DNA of 64,000 nucleotides from an uncultured Paracoccaceae bacterium (GCA_947499715.1 CANMPL010000004.1:186001-250000); one strand, 5' to 3'. Positions 45,441 through 55,516 are shown, counted from the stretch's first letter. Notes: generated from the letters alone by a model not told the origin. A program made the numbers and translations.

Positions 45441-46607
45441 ATGATGCATGCCCCCGGCGCCTTTGCGCCTTCTTTTGCTGTCCAATCACGCCTTGATGCC
45501 TTTGTGGCCGAACGCGCATTCGACAAACCCACTTTGGTGATTGATGTGGACCGGGTTGAAACCCAGTTTCGCGCCCTGAAAGCAGGCCTTGGCCGCGCCG
45601 ACATCCACTATGCCGTCAAAGCCAACCCCGCCCGCGAGATCATCGCGCGGCTGGTCGATCTTGGCAGCCACTTTGACGCCGCATCACGTGCCGAGATTCG
45701 CCTCTGCCTGAACGAAGGCGCATCCCCCGATGAGATCTCGTTTGGCAACACGATCAAACGCGCCTCTGACATTGCCTGGGCCCACGACGAAGGTATCACC
45801 CTTTTCGCCGCCGACGCCGAGGAAGAGCTTGAAAAGATCGCCGCAAACGCCCCCGGCGCACGCGTCTACATCCGCCTGATCGTTGAAACGTCAGAGGCTG
45901 ACTGGCCCCTGTCGCGCAAATTCGGCTGCGATCGCGACACCGCGCTGCGCCTGCTGGACTATGCCAAATTTCTGGGCCTGAACCCTGTCGGCTTCTCCTT
46001 TCACGTCGGTTCCCAGACCCGTCGCGCCGCAATGTGGGCGCCAACCCTCGACCAGATGTCCGCCATCTGGGACGCCGCCAAAGACGCGGGCCACGACTTG
46101 ACCCTGCTTAACATCGGCGGCGGTTTCCCCGCGTTCTATGGCGAGGAAATTCAAGCCCCCACCGACTATGCAGCCGCCGTCATGGACCTGATCGAGGCGC
46201 GTTTCGACGGCGTCGCACAGATCATGGCCGAACCGGGCCGTGGCATGGTCGCAGAGGCAGGCGTGATCGTCGCCGAAGTCATGCTGGTCAGCCGCAAATC
46301 GGACCGCGATATGCACCGCTGGGTCTACCTCGACATTGGCCGCTTTTCCGGTCTGGCCGAAACAGAGGGCGAGGCGATCCGCTATCAGTTTGAAACCCAC
46401 CGCGATGCCGACCCAATGGGCCCCTGCATCATGGCCGGGCCATCCTGCGACAGCGCCGACGTCCTCTATGAGAACCGCCCCATGCAGTTGCCATTGACGC
46501 TGAAATCCGGCGACCGGGTGCTGATCCGCAACACCGGGGCCTATACCTCGACCTATTCTTCGGTCTGCTTCAATGGCTTCCCGCCGTTGGATGTGGTTGT
46601 GATCTAA
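45441..46607 (+). CDS. Ornithine/lysine decarboxylase, alanine-racemase fold (type III PLP)
   Basis: A 388-residue enzyme of the eukaryotic-type ODC/DAPDC fold. The PLP lysine is in DIHYAVKANP, followed by FDAASRAEI, HVGSQ, the phosphate-binding NIGGGFPAFYG, EPGRGMV and the active-site cysteine motif GPSCDSADVLYE. It decarboxylates ornithine (and perhaps lysine) to make putrescine (or cadaverine). The gene stands alone behind an RNA leader, which fits feedback control of polyamine synthesis. GGAG precedes the first ATG; a second ATG follows directly. Confidence 0.94.
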   Translation: MMHAPGAFAPSFAVQSRLDAFVAERAFDKPTLVIDVDRVETQFRALKAGLGRADIHYAVKANPAREIIARLVDLGSHFDAASRAEIRLCLNEGASPDEISFGNTIKRASDIAWAHDEGITLFAADAEEELEKIAANAPGARVYIRLIVETSEADWPLSRKFGCDRDTALRLLDYAKFLGLNPVGFSFHVGSQTRRAAMWAPTLDQMSAIWDAAKDAGHDLTLLNIGGGFPAFYGEEIQAPTDYAAAVMDLIEARFDGVAQIMAEPGRGMVAEAGVIVAEVMLVSRKSDRDMHRWVYLDIGRFSGLAETEGEAIRYQFETHRDADPMGPCIMAGPSCDSADVLYENRPMQLPLTLKSGDRVLIRNTGAYTSTYSSVCFNGFPPLDVVVI

Positions 46608-46636
46608 GGGTTTTTGCATTCCTCCAAATCACAAGC

Positions 46637-46667
46637 AGCGGCGCACGGTATACCATTGTGCGCCGCT
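46637..46667 (+). terminator. Hairpin after the decarboxylase gene
   Basis: A 10-bp perfect stem AGCGGCGCAC / GTGCGCCGCT with an 11-base loop whose core GGTATACC is itself palindromic. It is followed by AACCTTTTGC, a weak U-run, so termination is probable rather than sure. Confidence 0.6.
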
Positions 46668-46753
46668 AACCTTTTGCAAAATAACACTTTTTTCTTGCGC
46701 CTTTTTGAATTGACGTTAGGTTCGGCCCAAACGACACATCAAGGGCCAGCGCT

Positions 46754-48034
46754 ATGCCTCCCATCGCCGATCACCCGCTTCGCTATGCGATGGCCAATGA
46801 ATTGCACGCGCGACCCTTTCCGCAGGTGGCAGCACCCAGCCGTGCCGCCTATCTGGCGATCAAACCGGCAGAGAACGCCGCAGGCCGTGACCGCGACGTT
46901 GACCGGGCACACTTGATCGCGCTGCTGGATCGCTTTGGTGCGGCCCACCCACAGCCGGGGGCCACGCATTATTCTGGCGTTATCGGCAAGCACACGCTGA
47001 AGTGGGAAAGCCACACCGAATTCGTGACCTACACGATCTTTGGCGAAGGTCTGGCCGACCGTCCCTTTGACGCGGCCACCTATGGCGTCTTTCCGCAGGA
47101 ATGGCTTGATGCCGCCCCCGGCACGCGGATCACATCCGCGCTGATCCGGGTCGAAGTCGCCGCCGATGACACCGGTATCTCTGAAAAGCTGAACGATTGG
47201 TTCGTACCTGAAAGCCTCGCGATCAGTCGGGTGCTTGATGATGAACTTGTCGTCGCCGCTGATTTTCGCATCGATGTCGGCGGCCATATGCGGTTCGCCG
47301 TCTTTGCCCGACCCGAGGCAGGCGACCAGCGCATCGGCCGGGTCGTCCAGCGCCTGTGCGAGATTGAAACCTACAAATCCATGTCGATGCTGGGCCTCAG
47401 TCGGGCGCGGGGGCTTTCGCGCACGATGGCGGACATGGATCAGCGGCTCACCTCGCTGCTGAGCATCATGAGCGGCGAACTCAGCGATCCCGCCGAGGTC
47501 CTGCAAGAACTGCTCGAAGTTTCCTCAGAGCTTGAGAATATCGCAGCACAAACCAGCTTTCGGTTTGGGGCCACCGGCGCTTACGAGCAGATCGTGAACC
47601 AGCGCATCGACGTCCTGCGCGAAGAACGCTTTTTGGGTCGCCAGACGTTTTCGGAATTCATGATGCGCCGCTTTGATCCCGCCATGCGCACCGTCAAAGC
47701 GACAGAGGCGCGGCTGCAAACCATGTCAGACAGGGCCTTGCGGGCCGGTAACCTGCTACGGACACGGGTCGATGTGGAACGCTCTGCCCAGAACCAGAAC
47801 CTGCTTGAAAGCATGGACAAACGCGCCGACCTGCAACTGCGTTTGCAGCGCACCGTTGAAGGTTTGTCCGTCGTGGCAATCACCTATTACGCCGTGAACC
47901 TTGCGCTATACGTGCTGGGTCCGTTGGAAAAGCTATTTGGCCTGTCGAAAGTTGTTATGGCCGCGGGCGTCACGCCGATTGTGCTGGTGCTCGTTTGGAT
48001 GATGGTGCAGCGGATCCGCAAACATCTTGATTAA
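46754..48034 (+). CDS. DUF3422 family membrane-anchored protein
   Basis: A 426-residue protein starting MPPIADHPLRYAMANELHAR, the DUF3422 signature, with HYSGVIGKHTLKWESHTEF and YKSMSMLGLSRARG further on. A coiled-coil region (about residues 215-365) precedes two C-terminal transmembrane helices. It is widely found in alphaproteobacteria next to varied genes; no function is established. It ends convergently, overlapping the sheath gene stop by 4 bases. Confidence 0.9.
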   Translation: MPPIADHPLRYAMANELHARPFPQVAAPSRAAYLAIKPAENAAGRDRDVDRAHLIALLDRFGAAHPQPGATHYSGVIGKHTLKWESHTEFVTYTIFGEGLADRPFDAATYGVFPQEWLDAAPGTRITSALIRVEVAADDTGISEKLNDWFVPESLAISRVLDDELVVAADFRIDVGGHMRFAVFARPEAGDQRIGRVVQRLCEIETYKSMSMLGLSRARGLSRTMADMDQRLTSLLSIMSGELSDPAEVLQELLEVSSELENIAAQTSFRFGATGAYEQIVNQRIDVLREERFLGRQTFSEFMMRRFDPAMRTVKATEARLQTMSDRALRAGNLLRTRVDVERSAQNQNLLESMDKRADLQLRLQRTVEGLSVVAITYYAVNLALYVLGPLEKLFGLSKVVMAAGVTPIVLVLVWMMVQRIRKHLD

Positions 48035-49479
48035 GTTGGCGACATCTTGAGCATGAATCGCAGAATGACAAATTCGGCCGGTCTGAGCGGCGCCACGCCA
48101 ACCTCGCAAACCAATCGCCCGTTGTCCAAATCGCTTTGCGTCATCGTCTCGCCCAAACCGACACGCACATAAAACGCCTCTTCCTGCCGCGTGCCTTGCA
48201 ACGCACCAGAGCGGAACATCTGGTCCAGAAACGCGCTCACATCCCGGCGCACAGATTTCCACAACGGCTCGTCATTGGGTTCAAACACCACCCATTGCAG
48301 GCCCGCGGTGATCGACGTTTGCAGCATCAACGCGACGCGGCGCACACTCACATAGCGATAGTCAGTGTCGCCACCGTCCAGCGTCCGCGCGCCCCAAACC
48401 AGATGCCCACGCCCCTCAAATGTCCGCAAACTATTCACATGAACGGCGCTGCCGGGCGGGTTCAAAACGACCTCGGCCGCGTCCGTCAGGTTCTGCGCGA
48501 ACCCAGCGATGTTCCGCACCTCGAGCCCGGCAGGGGCCTTCCAGACACCGCGCGTCGCATCGGTCTGCGCCATAACCCCGGCGATGCTCGCACTGGGCGG
48601 GAACAGTAGCGATGGCGCTGGCAAGCTGGCCAAGATGCTGCGGTAAAGATCGCTCGCCCCCAACAAGGTGTCATGGCTCTCCTTTCGCACCCTCTCCGAT
48701 GCGGCTCCCAACCCGTCAACAGCCGCCTCTGAGCCGCTCCCTTCGGCCACAACCGCGCGGCGCAGGATCGCGATGCTCGCGTCATCCAACCGGAACCCCG
48801 GCGATGGGACCGGCCCAGATTGCCGCAACTCTATCCAAGGATAATAGGCCGCGCCAAAGCTCACATCGCGCCCAGCAACCATGCTGCGAAACCCGGTTTG
48901 CGCCCCTGAAATCACGTCATGATCCGGGTCGCCATCCATCGCCTTGTGCCCCTTATGGACGTCAAGAATGGCAAAGCGGTCGCCACGCGTTTCGCAATGG
49001 TTCAGTGTGGCCGTCAGCAACCGGGCATAGTTCTTGCGCGACAAAAGCACCGCATCAGGGATCACCACCAACCGGATATCGCCCTGCGTGTTCAGTGCTT
49101 TCAACCCGCTGCGCAGCACTTTGCGGCGCTTTTTGGTCGGGGCATCCGCCGGACCGTAATCCCCGACCGAGACGATCACGCAGCGCGATCCACCATTGGC
49201 AAAAAACTGCGCGACCGCATCATAAAGATAGAACTGGCTGTGTCTGCGCACCTTGGCCTTCAGCCCGCCCACGCTTTCGGTGATCTCAATCGCAGGGGCG
49301 GCCGGTCCACCAAATTCACGCGCGTATTCTGCAAGTGAGGTGATCAGCGTTGGCGCCAGTAATGCCCCTTTTTCTGTGTAGCCAATCAGCGCGGTCAGGC
49401 TCGTATCCACAGCCTCAATCGGCCGCGCCCCGCTGGGAATTTCTTCAATATAGACACCGGGTGATAAATATTCTGGCAT
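48031..49479 (-). CDS. Contractile tail sheath protein (phage/eCIS-like), orphan
   Basis: A 482-residue tail sheath protein. The N-terminus MPEYLSPGVYIEEIPSGARP is the classical sheath signature; the C-terminal third (FEPNDEPLWKSVRRDVSAFL, then VCEVGVAPLRPAEFVILRF) is the conserved inner domain that docks on the tube. GGAGGG precedes the ATG. Sheath proteins polymerise around a tube in phage tails, R-pyocins, type VI-like and extracellular injection systems. No tube, baseplate, spike, LysM, ATPase or terminator gene lies nearby; instead it sits 24 bases after oppC on the same strand. The closest relatives by look are eCIS sheaths, but this is not certain. Confidence 0.88.
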   Translation of the reverse strand: MPEYLSPGVYIEEIPSGARPIEAVDTSLTALIGYTEKGALLAPTLITSLAEYAREFGGPAAPAIEITESVGGLKAKVRRHSQFYLYDAVAQFFANGGSRCVIVSVGDYGPADAPTKKRRKVLRSGLKALNTQGDIRLVVIPDAVLLSRKNYARLLTATLNHCETRGDRFAILDVHKGHKAMDGDPDHDVISGAQTGFRSMVAGRDVSFGAAYYPWIELRQSGPVPSPGFRLDDASIAILRRAVVAEGSGSEAAVDGLGAASERVRKESHDTLLGASDLYRSILASLPAPSLLFPPSASIAGVMAQTDATRGVWKAPAGLEVRNIAGFAQNLTDAAEVVLNPPGSAVHVNSLRTFEGRGHLVWGARTLDGGDTDYRYVSVRRVALMLQTSITAGLQWVVFEPNDEPLWKSVRRDVSAFLDQMFRSGALQGTRQEEAFYVRVGLGETMTQSDLDNGRLVCEVGVAPLRPAEFVILRFMLKMSPT

Positions 49480-49503
49480 CTGGCCCTCCGGGCTTGGGCG
49501 GAT

Positions 49504-50460
49504 CTATTGCCCCCTGATCCGAGGATCCAGCGCATCGCGCAAACCGTCCCCGATGTAATTGACCGACAATACGGTCAGCGAAATTGCAAGCCCCGGCCAG
49601 ATCACACGCTCTGGGAACGCGGTCATCCGGTCGACGCTATCAAATAGAATCTTGCCCCACGTGGGGAAATCAGACGGGAACCCAAGCCCCAGAAAGGACA
49701 GGGCACTTTCGGTAATGATCGCCGTGGCCAGCCCCAGCGTGGCCGACACCATGATCGGCGACATCACATTGGGCAGCAAATGCCGTGTAATCATCCGCCG
49801 GGCAGGGGTGCCGATGGACCGGGCCGCCAGCACAAATTCGCGCTCTTTGATGGCCATCACATCGCCACGCACAATCCGCGCGGTCTGCATCCAGCTTGTA
49901 ATCCCGATGCCGGTCACGATGAGAATAAAGATCCCCTGTTCCGGCCCAAAGGCCGCCCGCAGCGGATCACGAAACAGCAGCATCATCACCAGCAACAGCG
50001 GCAGAATAGGCAGCGACAGAACCAAATCGGTGAACCGCATCAGCAACCCGTCCAGCCGCTTGAAATACCCAGCAAAAACCCCGACCAACGTGCCGATCAG
50101 CACCGCCAAAATCATCGCCGTCCACCCCACAGCCAGCGATATCCGCCCGCCCTGCATCGTGTTCGCCATGATATCGCGGCCCAGATGATCGGTGCCCATG
50201 GGCCGCGCCCAAGACGTCTTCGCATCGCCATCAAAGATCGCCATATAGATCGGCCGCACGTCCTTGTTGCGGATGTCGAGCTTGCCGGGGTCCACGTCCC
50301 AGACAAACGGCCCAATCGCGCAAAACAGCGTGATGAAAATCAAAAACCCAAGGCCAACCACAGCCCCCTTATGGGTCTTGAACTGGTCCCAAACGTCCAG
50401 CCACTGGTTGCGCGGCTTGGTGAGTTCCTCGACGGCGGTGTCCACAGATTGATCAGTCAT
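49504..50460 (-). CDS. Peptide ABC transporter permease, OppC/DppC type
   Basis: A 318-residue inner-membrane permease with about six helices. The start is MTDQSVDTAVEEL at 50460, within the end of the oppB-type gene (8-base overlap). MGTDHLGRDIMANTMQGGRIS and the ATPase-contact EAA loop (AARSIGTPARRMITRHLLPN) are diagnostic. A periplasmic loop near residues 70-95 is typical of DppC. Last permease of the five-gene operon; the sheath gene follows. Confidence 0.95.
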   Translation of the reverse strand: MTDQSVDTAVEELTKPRNQWLDVWDQFKTHKGAVVGLGFLIFITLFCAIGPFVWDVDPGKLDIRNKDVRPIYMAIFDGDAKTSWARPMGTDHLGRDIMANTMQGGRISLAVGWTAMILAVLIGTLVGVFAGYFKRLDGLLMRFTDLVLSLPILPLLLVMMLLFRDPLRAAFGPEQGIFILIVTGIGITSWMQTARIVRGDVMAIKEREFVLAARSIGTPARRMITRHLLPNVMSPIMVSATLGLATAIITESALSFLGLGFPSDFPTWGKILFDSVDRMTAFPERVIWPGLAISLTVLSVNYIGDGLRDALDPRIRGQ

Positions 50461-51460
50461 AGCGGATCCTCGGGTCCAGAATGCCGTATAGGATATCGGC
50501 AATCAGGTTCATCATCACGATCAGCACCGCCAGCAGGAAAGTGATCGTCATCACCATCGGAATGTCCGAACCCTGCAACGCGATAATCAGCAATTGCCCA
50601 AGGCCATTCACCTTAAAGATCTGCTCCGTAATGATCGCGCCGCCAAAAATGCTGGGTATGCCCAAGGCAATCACCGTGACCACCGGGATCATCGAATTGC
50701 GCAGCACATGTTTCATCACCACAACGCTTTCAGTCATGCCCTTGGCCCGTGCCGTCCGCACATAATCCTGCCCCAAGTTGTCCAGCATCGACGCGCGCAT
50801 ATAGCGGCTGACCTGAGCCGTCGTCTGCAAGGCCAGCACCATCACCGGCATCACCATCTGGCGCAGTTGAAAGACGAAACTGTCCCAATCCATCACCTGA
50901 TGGGTGGTGTCATAGATCGACGGCAGCCAGCCCAGACTGACCGAGAAGATCACGATCAGCACGACGCCAGAGAAGAACGGTGGCACCGAAAAGCCAATCA
51001 TGCTGACAAAGGTGCCCACGTTATCAAACACCGAATACTGCCGGTAGGCGCTGATGATCCCAATCGGCAGGGCGATCAGCACGCCCACCACATAAGACAT
51101 GCCCACAACCCACAAGGTCTGCGGCATCCGCTCTGCGATGGTGTCAAAAACCGGGCTGCGTGACTGGAAAGAAATGATCCGCTGCGCATCATTGGCAAAG
51201 TTGGTGCCAAAGGTGTTGTCGATCCAATACTGCGGCTCAACGATAAAGAACTGCTTCAGCCACAGCGGGAACCGCACCCACCACGGCTCTCCCAGCCCCA
51301 GCGCCAGGCGCATCTTTTCCTTTACCTCAGGTGGGATCGTCAGAGGCATCTGCGCCATCGGGTCGCCGGGGGCGAGCTCCAACAGCATGAATATGACAAA
51401 CGCAATGAACAAAAGCGTCGGGATCGACAGCAGCAATCTACGGATGGTGTAGGTCAGCAT
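50453..51460 (-). CDS. Peptide ABC transporter permease, OppB/DppB type
   Basis: A 335-residue permease with six helices starting MLTYTIRRLLLSIPTLLFIA. The family features LLELAPGDPMAQM and the EAA loop VRTARAKGMTESVVVMKHVL are clear. An insert between the first and second helices (FIVEPQYWIDNTFGTNFAND) is longer than in OppB and typical of alphaproteobacterial ABC systems for peptides or opines. It works with OppC; the substrate is set by the binding protein. Confidence 0.95.
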   Translation of the reverse strand: MLTYTIRRLLLSIPTLLFIAFVIFMLLELAPGDPMAQMPLTIPPEVKEKMRLALGLGEPWWVRFPLWLKQFFIVEPQYWIDNTFGTNFANDAQRIISFQSRSPVFDTIAERMPQTLWVVGMSYVVGVLIALPIGIISAYRQYSVFDNVGTFVSMIGFSVPPFFSGVVLIVIFSVSLGWLPSIYDTTHQVMDWDSFVFQLRQMVMPVMVLALQTTAQVSRYMRASMLDNLGQDYVRTARAKGMTESVVVMKHVLRNSMIPVVTVIALGIPSIFGGAIITEQIFKVNGLGQLLIIALQGSDIPMVMTITFLLAVLIVMMNLIADILYGILDPRIRYD

Positions 51461-51492
51461 CAGCGGCGCCTTGGTTCATGGGTTCGGGGGGT

Positions 51493-51514
51493 GGGTGGGC
51501 ATTGCTGCCCACCC
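51493..51514 (-). promoter_or_regulatory. Hairpin 1 between the binding-protein and oppB genes
   Basis: GGGTGGGC-ATTGCT-GCCCACCC, an 8-bp perfect stem. With hairpin 2 it fills the 94-base gap after the binding-protein gene. Such stem-loops often protect the upstream message and lower downstream expression. No U-run follows on the minus strand. Confidence 0.6.
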
Positions 51515-51530
51515 GGATTGTCTGGGCTAG

Positions 51531-51548
51531 GCCGGGGTTTCCCCCGGC
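51531..51548 (-). promoter_or_regulatory. Hairpin 2 between the binding-protein and oppB genes
   Basis: GCCGGGG-TTTC-CCCCGGC, a 7-bp perfect stem lying 6 bases after the binding-protein stop codon. It is the nearer of the pair to that gene. Confidence 0.6.
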
Positions 51549-51554
51549 ACCACC

Positions 51555-53276
51555 TTAGTTACCGGTGCGATACCAGTCAGCGACGTTCCACAGCTCGGAA
51601 TCCCAAGTATTCAGGATCACACCACCAAGGGTGTTGGCGTGGGCCGACACACGACCACGGTCAACCAGTGGGACGATTGTCATGCTGTCTTTGGTCAGCA
51701 TGTCGTTCATCGCGCGGGCGATCTCACCACGGCGATCAAGATCCGCGGTTGTGGCCAGTTCGTCGATCATGGCGTCATAGGCCGGATCGCAGAAGCGGTT
51801 GATGTTCTCACCCTGCCACTGGCTGTCTGGCTTTGGCTCATTGCCGCAGCGATAGGCCGCCAGATAGGCTTGTGGGTCGGTGCCATCAAAGTTGTTGGCG
51901 TACATTTCCACGTCCGCATAGAACTTCTGGAAGGTATCGGGCGAACCCGGATCCCCACCAAAGAACACGGATGCATCAATGTTGCGCAGTTCGGTTTCAA
52001 CACCGATCTCGCTCCACCATTCCTTGATCAACGCTTGGAAATCCTGACGGACCGCGTTGGTCGAAGTCTGGTATAGGATACGCAATGCAACGCCATCTTT
52101 GTCGCGCACGCCGTCGCCGTCGCTGTCAACCCAACCGGCTGCATCCAGCATGGCATTTGCGCCAGCGATATCCTGTGTCAGACAGGCATCGTTGTCAGAC
52201 GCATAGATCGCCGGACCAGGCACCAGGTTACAGGTCGGACGACCCGCCTGACCATAGCCCACTTCAACCAGCAGTTCGCGGTCAATCGCCATCGACAGCG
52301 CGGTGCGCACAGCGATGTCAGACAGGAACGGGTGTGGTTCAGCCACGGTGGACCGGACGCCTTCGGCCAGATCAGCCGACGGGTTCGTCAGGTTCATTTC
52401 CAGACGCTCGACCAATGTACCGAATGCCGACACGGGTGTGCCAACGCCAGCTTCGGCCATCGACGCGATCACGTCGGGTGCCAGTTGCAGGTTCCACGCA
52501 TAGTCAAACTCGCCAGTTTCCAGAACCGCACGACCAGAGGCTGTGGCATCACCGCCGCCTTTGAACGTCAGGCTTGCAAAGGCAGGCTTGCTGGCATCGC
52601 GGTAGTTTTCGTTCGCCACGCCGGTCCACACGTCGTTTGTGCGGAATTCAGTGACAACAAACGGGCCTGTGCCGATGGGCATAAAGTTGGCGTCGGTGCA
52701 CTCTGGTGCCTTGGCACCAAGGCAGTCAGCGAACTGTGCTGCCTGAATGATCGGCGACTGGCCACCCATGAAGGGGCCATATGGGTTTGGTGTTGGCTTG
52801 TCGAACGTGACCGTCACGGTCAGATCGTCCACCACGGACACATCCGTCACACCGTCAAACTTTGCACCCTGCGCACACCCACCTTCGGGGTTCATGCAGT
52901 AGTCCGCGGTGAATTTGACGTCAGCCGATGTCACAGGCGAGCCATCAGACCAGACAAGGCCTTCCTTCAGCTTCCAAGTGATCTGTGTCAGATCCTCGGA
53001 AACGCCGCCATTGCCAACCGTTGGGATTTCTTCGGCCAGATAAGGGATCAGCGCACCGGTTTCGTCGTAACGGCCCAGCGGCTCAATCACGAGCGACGCG
53101 GCTTCGATTTCCTTGGTCCCGCCAGAAAGATAGGGGTTCAAGATGGATGGCGCTTGCCAATAAATGATTTTCAGCTCGCCATCGCGGCCCCGCTCGCCTT
53201 CGTGACCGTCGGCATAGGCCATCGGTGCTAGGGCAAGCGACGCGGCGGCGCCGAGCAGTGCTGTCTTGAGTTTCAT
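51555..53276 (-). CDS. Peptide ABC transporter substrate-binding protein
   Basis: A 573-residue periplasmic protein of the OppA/DppA group (SBP family 5). The signal peptide is MKLKTALLGAAASLALAPMA with cleavage near AYADG. The start at 53276 is chosen because AGGAGA is about 10 bases before it; an ATG 9 bases earlier would be too close. The hallmark region QITWKLKEGLVWSDGSPVTS and DPQAYLAAYRCGN mark the family. It lies between the ATPase and permease genes, an uncommon internal place, and is followed by two hairpins. The ligand is probably a peptide or an acylated amino-acid derivative, judging from neighbours. Confidence 0.95.
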   Translation of the reverse strand: MKLKTALLGAAASLALAPMAYADGHEGERGRDGELKIIYWQAPSILNPYLSGGTKEIEAASLVIEPLGRYDETGALIPYLAEEIPTVGNGGVSEDLTQITWKLKEGLVWSDGSPVTSADVKFTADYCMNPEGGCAQGAKFDGVTDVSVVDDLTVTVTFDKPTPNPYGPFMGGQSPIIQAAQFADCLGAKAPECTDANFMPIGTGPFVVTEFRTNDVWTGVANENYRDASKPAFASLTFKGGGDATASGRAVLETGEFDYAWNLQLAPDVIASMAEAGVGTPVSAFGTLVERLEMNLTNPSADLAEGVRSTVAEPHPFLSDIAVRTALSMAIDRELLVEVGYGQAGRPTCNLVPGPAIYASDNDACLTQDIAGANAMLDAAGWVDSDGDGVRDKDGVALRILYQTSTNAVRQDFQALIKEWWSEIGVETELRNIDASVFFGGDPGSPDTFQKFYADVEMYANNFDGTDPQAYLAAYRCGNEPKPDSQWQGENINRFCDPAYDAMIDELATTADLDRRGEIARAMNDMLTKDSMTIVPLVDRGRVSAHANTLGGVILNTWDSELWNVADWYRTGN

Positions 53277-53303
53277 AATATCCATTCTCCTTGTTGGACG
53301 CTC

Positions 53304-54323
53304 TTAAACCTCTGTGCCTGCGGTTCGGTCCGCAGTGTCATTGTATAGGTGGCAGGCGACAAAGCGCCCGGGCTGAACCTCGTGGGTTTTGGGTTCATCT
53401 TGTTTGCAGATGTCCATCACTGCCGGGCAACGCGTGCAAAAGTTGCACCCCTGCGGCGGGTTGGACGGGCTGGGCACATCACCTTGCAGAATGATCCGCT
53501 CGCGGGTGCTGGCCAGTGCGGGATCAGGCTCCGGCACAGCAGACAATAGCGCCTTGGTATAGGGATGCAGCGGTTCGGCATAAAGCGCCTCGCGCGGCGA
53601 CAATTCCACGACCTTGCCCAAATACATGACCGCCACCCGCGTCGCGATATGGCGCACCATCGACAGATCGTGACTGATGAACAGATAAGTCAGACCGAAC
53701 TTTTCCTGCAGGTCTTCCAGCAGGTTTACCACCTGCGCCTGGATCGACACATCCAAGGCCGCAATCGGCTCATCACAGACAATAAACTTCGGGTTCAACG
53801 CCAGCGCGCGGGCAATCCCGATCCGCTGTCGCTGGCCGCCCGAAAACGCATGTGGATAGCGCTTGGCGAACTTGCGATTCAGCCCCACCGCATCCATCAG
53901 CTCTGCGACTTTTTCGCGCTTTTCCGCCTCTGTCAGCTTGGTATGTTCATCCAGCGGCTCTTTGATAATCGCCTCGACCGTCATGCGCGGGTTCAGACTT
54001 GCTTGCGGATCCTGAAACACCATCTGCATTGTAGGCCGCATGGTGCGCAAATCAGGCTGCGGCACTGACCCAATCTCGCGCCCATCAATCCTGATCTCAC
54101 CGCTGGTAATATCATATAATCGCAGCACCGCGCGGCCACAGGTCGACTTGCCGCAACCGGATTCGCCGACCAGCCCCAGCGTCTCACCTTCCATGACGTC
54201 AAAGCTGACGCCATCCACGGCCTTCACCTCTCCGACACGCCGCCGAAAAAGCCCTGCGTAAATCGGAAAGTGCATCTTCAGGTCGCGCACGCTGACCAAG
54301 GGGGCAGGGGTCTGATCCAACAT
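53304..54323 (-). CDS. Peptide ABC transporter ATP-binding protein, OppF type
   Basis: A 339-residue ATPase. Walker [11 protein letters not shown]-loop [12 protein letters not shown], signature [15 protein letters not shown], Walker [15 protein letters not shown] and the H-loop SHDLSMV are all present. The C-terminal oligopeptide extension carries CNFCTRCP, the cysteine motif that binds an iron-sulfur cluster in OppF/DppF. The start ATG overlaps the oppD stop (TGATG). Confidence 0.96.
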   Translation of the reverse strand: MLDQTPAPLVSVRDLKMHFPIYAGLFRRRVGEVKAVDGVSFDVMEGETLGLVGESGCGKSTCGRAVLRLYDITSGEIRIDGREIGSVPQPDLRTMRPTMQMVFQDPQASLNPRMTVEAIIKEPLDEHTKLTEAEKREKVAELMDAVGLNRKFAKRYPHAFSGGQRQRIGIARALALNPKFIVCDEPIAALDVSIQAQVVNLLEDLQEKFGLTYLFISHDLSMVRHIATRVAVMYLGKVVELSPREALYAEPLHPYTKALLSAVPEPDPALASTRERIILQGDVPSPSNPPQGCNFCTRCPAVMDICKQDEPKTHEVQPGRFVACHLYNDTADRTAGTEV

Positions 54324-55309
54324 CACACACCCTCCGCATGGAAACAGGCCACGTCATGACCGGCACCCACATCATAGCGTTGCGGGTTTTCAACCGCACA
54401 TCGGTCCATCGCCACATTGCAGCGGTCCCGGAACGGACAAGCCTTTGGCGCACCTGCCAAAATCGGCGGCTGTCCTTCGATGATCGTCAACCGCTTTTCG
54501 CGCGTGCCACTGATTTTCGGGATCGTCGTCAACAGCGCCTTGGTATAGGGATGGCCGGGGTTCTGAAACAAATCCTTCACCGGCGCATGTTCAACAACCT
54601 GCCCGCCATACATCACCATCACCCGATCCGCGATGCCCGCAATCACACCCAGATCGTGGGTAATCCAGATCACCGCCATGCCCAACTTGTCGCGCAGGTC
54701 TTTCATCAACTCCAAGATCTGCGCCTGAATGGTCACATCCAGCGCCGTCGTCGGCTCATCCGCGATCAGAACCTGCGGGTCACAGGCCAGCGCAATCGCG
54801 ATCATCACCCTCTGGCGCATCCCACCGGAAAACTGGTGCGGATAGTCCTTCAGGCGTTGATCGGCATCGGGGATCCCCACCAGCTCAAGCAATTCCTTCG
54901 CCCGTGCTGCGGCTTGTTTCTTGTTCATCCCCATGTGCTTACGCAAAGGCTCTGCAATCTGCATGCCAACCGTAAACACCGGGTTCAATGACGTCATCGG
55001 ATCCTGAAACACGAAACCGATTTTGCCACCACGCACAGCGCGCAACCCCTCAGGGTCCAGCTGCAACAGATCCTTGCCGCCAAAGGTCACCGTCCCGCCG
55101 CGCACATCTGCGGGCGGCGAAGGCAAAAGCCCCAACAGCGACATCATCGTGACCGATTTACCCGACCCGCTTTCGCCCACAACGCCCAGCAATTCACCGG
55201 GGCGCAGGTCGAACGACACATCATTGACGGCATGCACTTCGCCGCCCCGTGTCTTGAATACAGTTTTGAGATCCCGGACATCCAGGACTGGCAGCGCCCC
55301 ATCGGGCAT
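54323..55309 (-). CDS. Peptide ABC transporter ATP-binding protein, OppD type
   Basis: A 328-residue ATPase and first gene of the operon. The start at 55309 ([15 protein letters not shown]) follows GGGAGG at ideal spacing; the frame continues upstream without similarity. Walker [10 protein letters not shown], signature [15 protein letters not shown], Walker [15 protein letters not shown] and CPFRDRCN in the C-terminal extension identify OppD/DppD. Its promoter shares the 207-base gap with the divergent argE-like gene. Confidence 0.96.
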   Translation of the reverse strand: MPDGALPVLDVRDLKTVFKTRGGEVHAVNDVSFDLRPGELLGVVGESGSGKSVTMMSLLGLLPSPPADVRGGTVTFGGKDLLQLDPEGLRAVRGGKIGFVFQDPMTSLNPVFTVGMQIAEPLRKHMGMNKKQAAARAKELLELVGIPDADQRLKDYPHQFSGGMRQRVMIAIALACDPQVLIADEPTTALDVTIQAQILELMKDLRDKLGMAVIWITHDLGVIAGIADRVMVMYGGQVVEHAPVKDLFQNPGHPYTKALLTTIPKISGTREKRLTIIEGQPPILAGAPKACPFRDRCNVAMDRCAVENPQRYDVGAGHDVACFHAEGV

Positions 55310-55516
55310 GAACGCACCTCCCAAGTGGTTCGAATGTCTTTTGTTTTTGCATCCGTCGTGACGCGGACTTGCAATCTGGCTAACGCTAACACGGAATTTG
55401 CGACCCGCAAGCCATTTCAACATTGCGCCAAGTTGCCCTAGCGGCAACACTGGCCTTGCGACGTGAATTGCGCCAACCTGCAAGCGATTTCATCCCTTTG
55501 GATACTGGAAAATCTC

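Noticed and set aside
48031-49479. A prophage or full extracellular injection system around the sheath gene
   Set aside because: Neighbours on both sides are ordinary metabolic and transport genes; no other phage structural, lysis or integration genes are in view.
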